From NCBI GenBank assembly GCA_017505635.1, contig JAFVOU010000024.1, positions 1 through 60,660 on the forward strand: a stretch of 60,660 nucleotides of DNA, in the 5' to 3' direction. The notes below the pieces were generated by a model that saw only the letters and a program-made list of their open reading frames with translations, was not told where the DNA came from and did not search any database. The translations under genes and the position numbers were made by a program. This DNA is from Oscillospiraceae bacterium (lineage in GTDB: Bacteria; Bacillota; Clostridia; Oscillospirales; Ruminococcaceae). Positions 28,425-35,253 of the stretch are shown here, in pieces. The first letter of the stretch is position 1. Each line of letters begins with the position of its first letter.

Positions 28425-28486
28425 GATGACGGCAGGACATGCCATACGGCGTCCTTGCTTTATTAACAGTGTTTGTTTCCGACAAT

Positions 28487-28532
28487 CATCACCCGCTCCA
28501 AGGACAGATAACTTTGGTTATCTGTTTTTTTG
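28487..28532 (+). repeat. third copy of tRNA-Gly 3' end plus terminator (direct repeat)
   Basis: catcacccgctcca at 28487-28500 is identical to the tRNA end at 28102-28115, and the following acagataac...gttatctgt hairpin (28504-28512 with 28517-28525) repeats the tRNA terminator with only a few changes. The two copies enclose about 385 bp and resemble left and right attachment-site copies left by an element that targeted the tRNA 3' end. The hairpin may still end transcription. Confidence 0.75.
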
Positions 28533-28562
28533 TTGTAAAGTTTGCCGTTTTAATGGTAAAAT
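28533..28562 (+). promoter_or_regulatory. possible promoter of the NTPase gene
   Basis: TTGTAA (28533-28538), 18-base spacer, TAAAAT (28557-28562), 31 bases before the start codon. Confidence 0.45.
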
Positions 28563-28593
28563 AAATTAGATTAATCACAAAAGGAATGGTGTT

Positions 28594-29139
28594 ATGAAAC
28601 TTACAGCAGAAATATTCTGGCAACAATATATCCGGAGCGGCAAAAGACATCTGCTTGTCACAGGCTGGCGGGGCAAGGGCAAATCTACGCTTTTTAACAG
28701 ACTAAAGGGTTTTGTTGGCTGCGGAAACAGGGCGTTACCCGGGCTTACATCTGTGTATATCCCCAAAACAGGGGTTATGCTGGTGGATAATATAACAAAA
28801 GCGGAAGCTGCAGTGGGCATATATTGCCCCGAAAAAGCCGAAATCGGCAAAAATATGATACCCTATTCCGATGGTTTTTATGCTGTGGGTATACCTGCAC
28901 TTAAAGCTGTTTTGAACAGCGACAGCAAATGGTTTTCCGTGGACGAAATCGGTTTTCTGGAAAGCAGGGAAGAACAGTTTCAGCGGGCTTTGTTAACTGC
29001 AATGGAAAGCCGAAATCTCATTGCTGTAGTGCGCAAAACCGAAAAAGGTACAGTGCCTTTTATCGATGAAATTTTGTCCTGCGGGGATGCATTTGTTATT
29101 GACCTTGATGATTATGACAATGCAGATTATTGGGATTGA
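28594..29139 (+). CDS. THEP1-type nucleoside-triphosphatase
   Basis: A 181-residue P-loop NTPase. Walker A is TGWRGKGKSTLFNR near residue 23, and the Walker B with the family Asp-Glu-Ile-Gly reads WFSVDEIGFLES near residue 110. Length and motif order fit the THEP1/DUF265 nucleoside-triphosphatases, which hydrolyse NTPs in vitro and have no settled physiological role. MobB-type cofactor GTPases have a related fold and are an alternative. It has its own probable promoter and lies just upstream of the Moco-riboswitch operon, which may or may not be meaningful. AAAGGA precedes the ATG. Confidence 0.8.
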   Translation: MKLTAEIFWQQYIRSGKRHLLVTGWRGKGKSTLFNRLKGFVGCGNRALPGLTSVYIPKTGVMLVDNITKAEAAVGIYCPEKAEIGKNMIPYSDGFYAVGIPALKAVLNSDSKWFSVDEIGFLESREEQFQRALLTAMESRNLIAVVRKTEKGTVPFIDEILSCGDAFVIDLDDYDNADYWD

Positions 29140-29237
29140 ACTGTACAATTTTGGTCAAAATAACCGATATTGTGTATCAATAACTGTGGATATGACGAAA
29201 AAACAGCCTTAAAAAGCCCTTTTATGCTGATAATTTG

Positions 29238-29267
29238 TTGACAAACTGCAGTTTAATAATGTAATAT
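29238..29267 (+). promoter_or_regulatory. promoter of the Moco-riboswitch transport operon
   Basis: Consensus TTGACA (29238-29243), 18-base spacer, TAATAT (29262-29267). The predicted start near 29273 coincides with the first base of the aptamer P1 stem. The 98 bases between the NTPase stop and this promoter show no other feature. Confidence 0.8.
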
Positions 29268-29272
29268 ATAAT

Positions 29273-29470
29273 CAATATATGTAGCTCGAGTTACACGGCC
29301 TAAAGCGTTAGCTATGGCTGTGCAGCCAATGGGTAAGAGAAGAAATGACCTTGCCTTCCGTGTTTGAAAAGAGAACGTACCAATATTGTTGAAATGCTTT
29401 GTCTTAAGGGCAAAGTGTGTTATGGCTGTATATGTATGCTGTCTCTTTTCAGAGGCAGCATATTTTTATT
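29273..29470 (+). promoter_or_regulatory. molybdenum/tungsten cofactor (Moco) riboswitch with terminator
   Basis: P1 pairs 29273-29283 with 29378-29388 and P2 pairs acacgg (29293-29298) with ccgtgt (29358-29363). Inside, a hairpin ggtaag/cttgcc carries the conserved loop gaagaaatgac (29340-29350), followed by gccttccgtgtttgaaaag. This block closely matches the Moco RNA before Escherichia coli moaA as I remember it, including the order hairpin - CCGT - GAAAAG. Then come a small hairpin (29396-29416) and an intrinsic terminator (29435-29446 with 29451-29462, then T-run), ending about 22 bases before the lipoprotein start. The layout implies ligand-controlled transcription termination. The helix region between P2 and the conserved hairpin is short, a feature linked to tungsten-cofactor variants. 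Confidence 0.87.
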
Positions 29471-29491
29471 TACAAGAAAGAGGAATGAAAA

Positions 29492-30409
29492 ATGAAAAAA
29501 CTTATGGCACTTATCCTTGCAGGTGCAATGGCTTTGTCCCTTGTTGCATGCGGCAGCAGCGAACCAGCAGCACCAGCAGAACCTGAAACAACACCTGTAG
29601 AAGCACCAGCAACAGAACTCTTTATGTTCGTTGACGGTCAGGATGTAACAGACGGCAACACAACATACGATTCCATCAGCGCAAAATTTGCAGAAGCTGA
29701 AATCGACGGCACAAAATACACAGCAACAACACTTACAAACCTCTGTGCATATGATATCTCCACAGTAGTTGGCGTCTTTGCAGAAGCAACAGACGGCTTT
29801 GTTCGTTACTACACAAGCCCTGCAGACGTTAGTGTTGTTATCGGCACAGCTGACGGCGCAGCAGCATGGGGCACAGTTGTTCCTGGCCAGGACCCAATCA
29901 TGGGTATCGAAAACATCTATATGGTAACAACAGCTGCAGACTTCTCCGTGCCTGTTAAAGTAAACGGCGAAGAAATCGGCGTTATCACAATGAGCGACTT
30001 TATGAAGAAAACACCTGTTGGCGATGCAAAAGTTACAACAGCTATGTTTGACGGCTCCTTTAAATACAAAGGCGGCGAAGCAACATACGAAGGCGAATTC
30101 CTTGACATCGACTACGAAACAATGGTTGCAAAACTTGCTGCTCTCGGCATGACAATCGAAGGCACAGTTGTTGAATGCGAAATCTACGGCACACCTGGTA
30201 TGGGCGCACCTGGCAAAAACACAGAATACAAAACATACCCAGACGAAAAAGCATTCTACGAAAACCTTGACTTCTTTGTAATGTACGATGGTATGACAAA
30301 CAACAAGGCTATCAAGGATATGCCAATGGGCCTTTCCGCATTTATCAACGGCACAGGTCAGAAATGGGTTACATACTCCATTACAGAAATCAACTTTGTA
30401 ACAGAATAA
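29492..30409 (+). CDS. lipoprotein 1 of the Moco-riboswitch operon
   Basis: A 305-residue exported lipoprotein: signal MKKLMALILAGAMALSLVAC with lipobox Cys20, then an Ala/Pro/Glu-rich tether to about residue 45. The mature part has one region (about 60-165) containing GTKYTATTLTNL, VGVFAEATDGFVRYYTSPADV and a repeated domain-like C-terminal half. The DGxxxxY/DV pattern resembles the sulfite-oxidase-type molybdopterin-binding fold; that is my reading, not a database match. It shares the pattern with lipoprotein 2 at 33576. It is the first gene after the riboswitch, so it is directly under its control. Confidence 0.8.
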   Translation: MKKLMALILAGAMALSLVACGSSEPAAPAEPETTPVEAPATELFMFVDGQDVTDGNTTYDSISAKFAEAEIDGTKYTATTLTNLCAYDISTVVGVFAEATDGFVRYYTSPADVSVVIGTADGAAAWGTVVPGQDPIMGIENIYMVTTAADFSVPVKVNGEEIGVITMSDFMKKTPVGDAKVTTAMFDGSFKYKGGEATYEGEFLDIDYETMVAKLAALGMTIEGTVVECEIYGTPGMGAPGKNTEYKTYPDEKAFYENLDFFVMYDGMTNNKAIKDMPMGLSAFINGTGQKWVTYSITEINFVTE

Positions 30410-30436
30410 TAAACTCTTAATATATCAGGCGCAAAC

Positions 30437-30485
30437 GGCAGAAAAAAGGATTCCCCCTCCTTGCTTCTGCCTTTTGTGCTGATTT
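30437..30485 (+). terminator. possible attenuating hairpin between lipoprotein 1 and the binding-protein gene
   Basis: ggcagaa (30437-30443) pairs with ttctgcc (30475-30481), with an inner aagga/tcctt stem, then four T. It may end part of the transcripts and so lower expression of the importer relative to lipoprotein 1. Confidence 0.5.
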
Positions 30486-30501
30486 GGCTTAAGGAGAATT
30501 T

Positions 30502-31629
30502 ATGAAAAAACGTATTATAGCAGCATTTCTTGCAGCACTTATGCTCTTTAGCTTTGTGGGCTGCGGCGCATCCACAGCAGGTGCAGGTGCAGAAAGCACA
30601 ACACACACAATAACAGACCTTCTTGGCAGAGAGGTTAAAGTTCCAAATCAGATTGACAAAATTGCAGCTATTGCAGGCCCTACATACGAAATGGTGTTTA
30701 TGCTTGGTAGCAAGGACCAGATTGCAATGGTAAAAAGCGGCCATACAGACAGCTACCCACTTGCAAACCTTACAAACCCTGCCCTTATTGATATGGCAGG
30801 CATTGCGGCAAACCCAAGTTCCACAGTAAATATCGAAGACTATCTTGCACAGGATATCGACCTTGTGGTTTACTACGACAACGAAATTGAACTCAAAAAG
30901 TTCGACGCTGTTGATATGGCAGCTATCGTTGCAACAAAAAACACAGGCCTTATGGACACATTGGAACAGGCACAGACACAGACAATTGACGAATTTGTTG
31001 TAACACTTACAACACCTTTGCGCATTCTTTCCGATGCTATTGACACAGAAGAAGCACACAGCGAATACGAAGCATGGGCAAAATACTGCGACGAAAAACT
31101 TAAAATGGTTTACGAACGCACAAAGGATATCCCTGCAGAAGAAAGACCAACAGTTTACTGGGGCAACACATGGGGCGAAGAAATCCGTGCTTCCTACTCC
31201 CTTAAAAATCGCTGGTACGAAGTTTATCTTGCAGGCGGCACACTGCTTGGCCCTGAAGAAAACTCCAACTTCCCTGAAGTTACAGCAGAACAGCTTTATA
31301 CATGGGACCCGGATATTATCCTTGTTGACAACCACGGCGACAACCCGGAGCTTGTTATGAAAAGCATGTACCGCGAAAACAGCAAATGGGCAACACTTAA
31401 AGCTGTTCAGAACGAAGAACTGCACCGCATTCCATCCGGTGTATTCTTCCTTGACAAAGGCTCAACAACAACTCTGCTGGTAATGTGGATGGCTACACTT
31501 ATGCAGCCTGAACTTTTCAGCGATATCGATATGATTGAAGAAATCAAATATTACTACAGTGAATTCTACGAATATGAACTTACAGATGACCAGGCAAGAA
31601 TGGTTATCGAAGGCTGGGTAGAGGGCTAA
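30502..31629 (+). CDS. ABC transporter substrate-binding lipoprotein (BtuF/MolA-type)
   Basis: A 375-residue class III periplasmic-binding protein of the PF01497 type, lipid-anchored (lipobox FVGC, Cys21). ITDLLGREVKVPNQIDKIAAIAG is the usual opening of the family and a long linking helix lies in the middle. Relatives bind ferric siderophores, haem, cobalamin or, as MolA of Haemophilus influenzae, molybdate and tungstate. The Moco riboswitch upstream favours the last option; the binding residues cannot be judged by eye. The permease gene starts four bases after its stop. Confidence 0.87.
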   Translation: MKKRIIAAFLAALMLFSFVGCGASTAGAGAESTTHTITDLLGREVKVPNQIDKIAAIAGPTYEMVFMLGSKDQIAMVKSGHTDSYPLANLTNPALIDMAGIAANPSSTVNIEDYLAQDIDLVVYYDNEIELKKFDAVDMAAIVATKNTGLMDTLEQAQTQTIDEFVVTLTTPLRILSDAIDTEEAHSEYEAWAKYCDEKLKMVYERTKDIPAEERPTVYWGNTWGEEIRASYSLKNRWYEVYLAGGTLLGPEENSNFPEVTAEQLYTWDPDIILVDNHGDNPELVMKSMYRENSKWATLKAVQNEELHRIPSGVFFLDKGSTTTLLVMWMATLMQPELFSDIDMIEEIKYYYSEFYEYELTDDQARMVIEGWVEG

Positions 31630-31632
31630 ACT

Positions 31633-32682
31633 ATGGCTGAATTACAGAAACAGGCACATTTCCGCGAGACAAAGCAGTCACGCGTTAAGTGGGCAATAAT
31701 TATGGTTCTGCCTTTTGTTATCTTTTTTGCATCGCTGTTTATGGGCAGATATGCAGTTTCTCCAAAAGAAGTTGTTCAGATTTTTGCCAACTATTTCTTT
31801 GGTGCAAACTTTACACCAACCTGGGAAGACAGTGCGGCTAAAGTAATCATTCAGGTGCGTTTTCCACGTGCAGTTATGGCGGCTTTGGTAGGCGCAGGCC
31901 TTTCTTCATCGGGTGCTGCATTTCAGGGGATGTTCCAGAACCCGCTGGTAAGCCCGTTTATCCTTGGCGTTTCCGCAGGTGCCAGCTTTGGTGCGGCAAT
32001 GGGGCTTGTTTTGTCCCTGCCGTCCATAGGTGTGCAGGCAATGGCATTTGTTTTTGGCATTGTTGCCGTTGCAATCACATATTTCCTTGCACATATCTAC
32101 AAATCCACACCTGTGCTTATGCTTGTGCTTTCGGGTACAGTTGTATCGGCGTTTTTCCAGGCTTTGTTGCAGATACTTAAATTTACAGCAGAAGGTGACG
32201 AAAAACTGCCTGCAATCACATTCTGGCTTATGGGTTCCCTTGGTTCGGTTGGTCTCAACGACCTTGTTATCTCCATTATCCCTATTATCATCTGTCTTAT
32301 AGGTTTGTGGATTTTAAGCTGGAGAATAAATGTTCTCTCCATGGGCGACAGAGAAGCCCGCAGCCTGGGCGTGCATACAGAACGCATCAAAGTGGGCATC
32401 ATCATCTTTTCCACAGTTCTTACATCCACAGCGGTTTCCATCTGCGGTATCATCGGCTGGGTAGGTCAGGTTATACCGCACTTCTGCCGTATGCTTGTTG
32501 GCCCTGACCACAAAAAGCTTATCCCTGCAACAATGTTTGTGGGAGCAAGCTATATTCTTATTGTGGACAACCTGTGCCGACAGCTTACCGCTACTGAAAT
32601 TCCGCTGGGCATTCTCACCGCAATCATAGGTGCACCTGTGTTTGCATTCCTTTTAAGAAAAACGAAAGGGGGCTGGAACTGA
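31633..32682 (+). CDS. FecCD/BtuC-family ABC permease
   Basis: Inner-membrane permease of 349 residues with about ten helices. RFPRAVMAALVGAGLSSSGAAFQGMFQNPLVSPFILGVSAGASFGAA is the classic BtuC/FecCD signature and GWVGQVIPHFCRMLVGPDHKKLIP marks the coupling loop that touches the ATPase. It forms the channel of the importer with the flanking genes. The MolB permease of H. influenzae belongs to the same fold. The stop overlaps the ATPase start by one base. Confidence 0.93.
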   Translation: MAELQKQAHFRETKQSRVKWAIIMVLPFVIFFASLFMGRYAVSPKEVVQIFANYFFGANFTPTWEDSAAKVIIQVRFPRAVMAALVGAGLSSSGAAFQGMFQNPLVSPFILGVSAGASFGAAMGLVLSLPSIGVQAMAFVFGIVAVAITYFLAHIYKSTPVLMLVLSGTVVSAFFQALLQILKFTAEGDEKLPAITFWLMGSLGSVGLNDLVISIIPIIICLIGLWILSWRINVLSMGDREARSLGVHTERIKVGIIIFSTVLTSTAVSICGIIGWVGQVIPHFCRMLVGPDHKKLIPATMFVGASYILIVDNLCRQLTATEIPLGILTAIIGAPVFAFLLRKTKGGWN

Positions 32683-33473
32683 TGGCAAAACTTATCGAAG
32701 TCAAAGATGCCTCCTTTTCATATCACGGCAAGGACTATATATGGCAGAATGTAAATCTTAGCGTAGAGCAGGGTGACAGCGTGTGTATTCTCGGTGCAAA
32801 CGGCTGCGGCAAAACCACACTGTTCAACTGTATCGCAGGCAACTTTCAGCTTGCAAAGGGTGCAATAAATATCGACGGCAAACCGATAGGAGATTATTCC
32901 ATCACCGAGCTTGCAAAAACAATCGGCATTGTTTATCAGGAACATTCCGTTGCATTTCCTTATACATCCCTTGAGGTTGTGCGCATGGGCCGTACCCCTT
33001 ATCTGTCAGCGTTTCAGACACCAAGCCAGGCTGATACCGATATGGCCTACGGCATTATGGAAGAAATGGGCATTGCCCACCTTGCCGAAAAACCATACTC
33101 CCGTATAAGCGGCGGTCAGCGTCAGCTGGTGCTTATTGCACGCACACTCTGTCAGACACCAAAGGCGATTTTGTTTGACGAACCTACCAGCCACCTTGAC
33201 TTTAAAAATCAGGCTCTGGTTATGAAAACCCTTAAAAATCTGTCTGCAAAGGGTATGACGATTATTATGACCAGCCATTCCCCTGCACACGCATGGCAGG
33301 TAAGCAACAAAACAGTGCTTATGGGCAAGGGCGGCATTATTGCACAGGGCACTCCGCAGCAGGTTATGACTGCGGAAAATCTTGAAAAAACATATGATGT
33401 AAGGGTTAAAATCCACCGCAGCGAGCTTGACGATGCGGCCTTCTTCTGCGAACCTGCATTTGAAGATTTGTAA
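32682..33473 (+). CDS. ABC transporter ATP-binding protein (FepC/MolC-type)
   Basis: ATPase of the importer, 263 residues. Walker A LGANGCGKTTLFNC, Q-loop VYQEHSVAFPYT, signature ISGGQRQLVLIAR and Walker B AILFDEPTSHLD are complete, with the switch His in MTSHSPAHAWQ. The motif set is that of the iron-chelate/cobalamin (BtuD) subfamily. The TGATG overlap with the permease gene indicates coupled translation. About 100 bases follow before lipoprotein 2, with a new promoter in them. Confidence 0.93.
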   Translation: MAKLIEVKDASFSYHGKDYIWQNVNLSVEQGDSVCILGANGCGKTTLFNCIAGNFQLAKGAINIDGKPIGDYSITELAKTIGIVYQEHSVAFPYTSLEVVRMGRTPYLSAFQTPSQADTDMAYGIMEEMGIAHLAEKPYSRISGGQRQLVLIARTLCQTPKAILFDEPTSHLDFKNQALVMKTLKNLSAKGMTIIMTSHSPAHAWQVSNKTVLMGKGGIIAQGTPQQVMTAENLEKTYDVRVKIHRSELDDAAFFCEPAFEDL

Positions 33474-33507
33474 AACAATATCAAAACAGAACGGGCAGCG
33501 GTCAGCT

Positions 33508-33537
33508 TTGACAGACAAAGCCTGTCTGATATATAAT
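33508..33537 (+). promoter_or_regulatory. internal promoter before lipoprotein 2, with palindrome in the spacer
   Basis: Consensus TTGACA (33508-33513), 18-base spacer, TATAAT (33532-33537). The spacer holds cagac-aaagcct-gtctg (33512-33528), a possible repressor site. It would let lipoprotein 2 and the DUF364 gene be made independently of the riboswitch. Confidence 0.65.
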
Positions 33538-33575
33538 TTTTGAACATCACTTAAACAAAGAAAGAGGAAAATAGA

Positions 33576-34352
33576 ATGAAAAAATTTCTTGCAGTTATTC
33601 TTGCAGCTGTGATTGCTATGTCCATGGCTGCATGCGGTTCTTCTGCACCTGCTGAAAGCGGCGAAGAAGAAAAGAAAGCACTGCCTGTTTCCACACCAAA
33701 TCCTGAAGAAACAGCAGCACCGCTTTATAAAGATATTATGAAACCTTATTCCGAAATCCAGCACGGCAAACGCATTATCTTTATCCAGAACACACTTGTT
33801 TTCAGCCGTGAAGGTGTTTTTACAGAAGCTGAAGCACCTGTTGCAGAAACAGTAAACTACAACGGTGCAGAATACAACGGTTATCCGATGACAGCAGCAA
33901 CAAAGCACCTTACTGAAGCAAATACAGGTGATGTTACAGTTTACACAAGAGACGGTGCATCCAGCACAGTTGCAGCAGCAGATTTTGAAGCTATGACAGT
34001 GCTTATCGATGATTTCCAGAGCGGCAACAACCCTGTTCTTATGGGCGCAGACGGCACAGCAATCGAAAACTTTGAATATGCTGTAATGGCAAACGGCGAA
34101 GTTATTGCTTCCATTATTACAGAAGAAGAATACAATGTTAACGAACATCTGCAGAAATACGGCTGGGACAACACAAAAACATACAACCTTGTTGCAACAG
34201 ACGTGTTCTACATTCCAATCACACCTGAAGACTACGACGAAGGCGGCCTCCGCGGTGCACTCAGCGGTGCAATCAATGCAAACTTCCCTGATATGATTAT
34301 CGCAACAGGCAAACTTAACGACGTTGTATTTATCGAAGAAATTGTAGGTTAA
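33576..34352 (+). CDS. lipoprotein 2 of the Moco-riboswitch operon
   Basis: A 258-residue exported lipoprotein (lipobox MAAC, Cys20) with a Glu/Pro-rich tether. Its region around residues 90-160 contains YNGYPMTAATKHL, VTVYTRDGASSTVAAADF and then AVMANGEVI, which lines up with the corresponding part of lipoprotein 1 and has the same look of a molybdopterin-binding-like beta domain. It starts about 100 bases after the ATPase gene, has its own promoter, and its stop is two bases from the DUF364 start. Function not known. Confidence 0.75.
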   Translation: MKKFLAVILAAVIAMSMAACGSSAPAESGEEEKKALPVSTPNPEETAAPLYKDIMKPYSEIQHGKRIIFIQNTLVFSREGVFTEAEAPVAETVNYNGAEYNGYPMTAATKHLTEANTGDVTVYTRDGASSTVAAADFEAMTVLIDDFQSGNNPVLMGADGTAIENFEYAVMANGEVIASIITEEEYNVNEHLQKYGWDNTKTYNLVATDVFYIPITPEDYDEGGLRGALSGAINANFPDMIIATGKLNDVVFIEEIVG

Positions 34353-34354
34353 TT

Positions 34355-35137
34355 ATGAACGAAAGTTTAGTTGTAAAAAACATCATCACAGCGGCACAGC
34401 CTTATCTTGAAGGCAAAACAGTAAAGGACCTTGTTGTGGGTATCAGCCTTATTTCCTGTCAGCTTTCTGACGGCAGTGTGGGCGTTTCCTACGTTCTCCG
34501 TCATGGTCTGCCTCCGGGATGCAGTGCTTTTGCATACGCAAAGAATGCAATCGGCAAGCCTGCGGCAGAAGTTGCGGCATGGCTTATGGAAAAGGACGAC
34601 TACATTGGCCGTTCTATCGCATCTTCCGTGCTCAGTGCGGCAAGCCAGCAGATTGATATTCCTGATGACAATAACCCCGAAAAGATGTTCGGCATTCAGT
34701 TTGATGCCGAAGATACAGTGGGTATGATTGGACTTATCGGTCCTGTTGCAAAGGCCTTGCAGAGCAAAGTAAAGGAAGTTATTGTTTTTGACGAAAGTGT
34801 TTCTGCATTCGGCGGCAATGTTTCCATTCACCCAATGTGTGAACAGCCTGCGCTTCTGCCAAAATGCAGCAAAATGATTATCACAGGCAGCAGCACAATC
34901 AACGGCAGCATCGACGGTCTGCTTGCAATGTGCCCTAATGCAACCGAAATTGCAATGGTGGGTTCTTCCACACCAATGTTTCCGCAGGGCTGGGCAGATA
35001 CAAAGGTTACAAGCCTTTCAGGCTCCTGGTGGAAAAACGAAGCTAAAGAAGAAATTTTCAAGGCAATCAGTTGCGGCAGCGGCATTATGGAGCTGCACCC
35101 GTATATGATTAAAAAAGCTTTGTACATCGAAAAATAA
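34355..35137 (+). CDS. DUF4213/DUF364 putative heavy-metal chelation protein
   Basis: A 260-residue cytoplasmic protein with an N-terminal enolase-like DUF4213 part (about 1-95) and a C-terminal Rossmann-like DUF364 part (about 100-255). The structure of a family member from Desulfitobacterium led to a proposed role in heavy-metal chelation. Visible family features are GLIGPVAKALQSKVKEVIVFDES and ITGSSTINGSIDGLL, followed by VGSSTPMFP. Its place at the end of a Moco-riboswitch transport operon suggests handling of molybdenum or tungsten after import; this is inference. A terminator follows. Confidence 0.88.
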   Translation: MNESLVVKNIITAAQPYLEGKTVKDLVVGISLISCQLSDGSVGVSYVLRHGLPPGCSAFAYAKNAIGKPAAEVAAWLMEKDDYIGRSIASSVLSAASQQIDIPDDNNPEKMFGIQFDAEDTVGMIGLIGPVAKALQSKVKEVIVFDESVSAFGGNVSIHPMCEQPALLPKCSKMIITGSSTINGSIDGLLAMCPNATEIAMVGSSTPMFPQGWADTKVTSLSGSWWKNEAKEEIFKAISCGSGIMELHPYMIKKALYIEK

Positions 35138-35166
35138 AAGCAAGAGCAAAGCTTTTTCTTTCTCCA

Positions 35167-35206
35167 GAAAACACGCCGGATACTTTATCCGACGTGTTTT
35201 CTTATA
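35167..35206 (+). terminator. terminator of the Moco-riboswitch operon
   Basis: Sixteen-base arms (35167-35182 with 35186-35201, one mismatch) and a T-rich tail. Confidence 0.85.
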
Positions 35207-35214
35207 CAATAACA

Positions 35215-35245
35215 GAAGCCAGGCTACACAACATAGCCTGGCTTC
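35215..35245 (-). terminator. terminator of the GTPase-RNase fusion gene
   Basis: Perfect 12-bp stem (35215-35226 with 35234-35245) just after the minus-strand stop codon; the T-run on the minus strand is modest. Confidence 0.6.
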
Positions 35246-35253
35246 AGCTTATT

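Noticed and set aside
28248..28466. Plus-strand 72-codon frame in the repeat region
   Set aside because: It runs through palindromic repeats and a tRNA-end copy and has no ribosome-binding site.
29273..29388. Cobalamin riboswitch controlling the BtuCD-type importer
   Set aside because: The conserved cobalamin-box core is absent, while the Moco RNA core is present.
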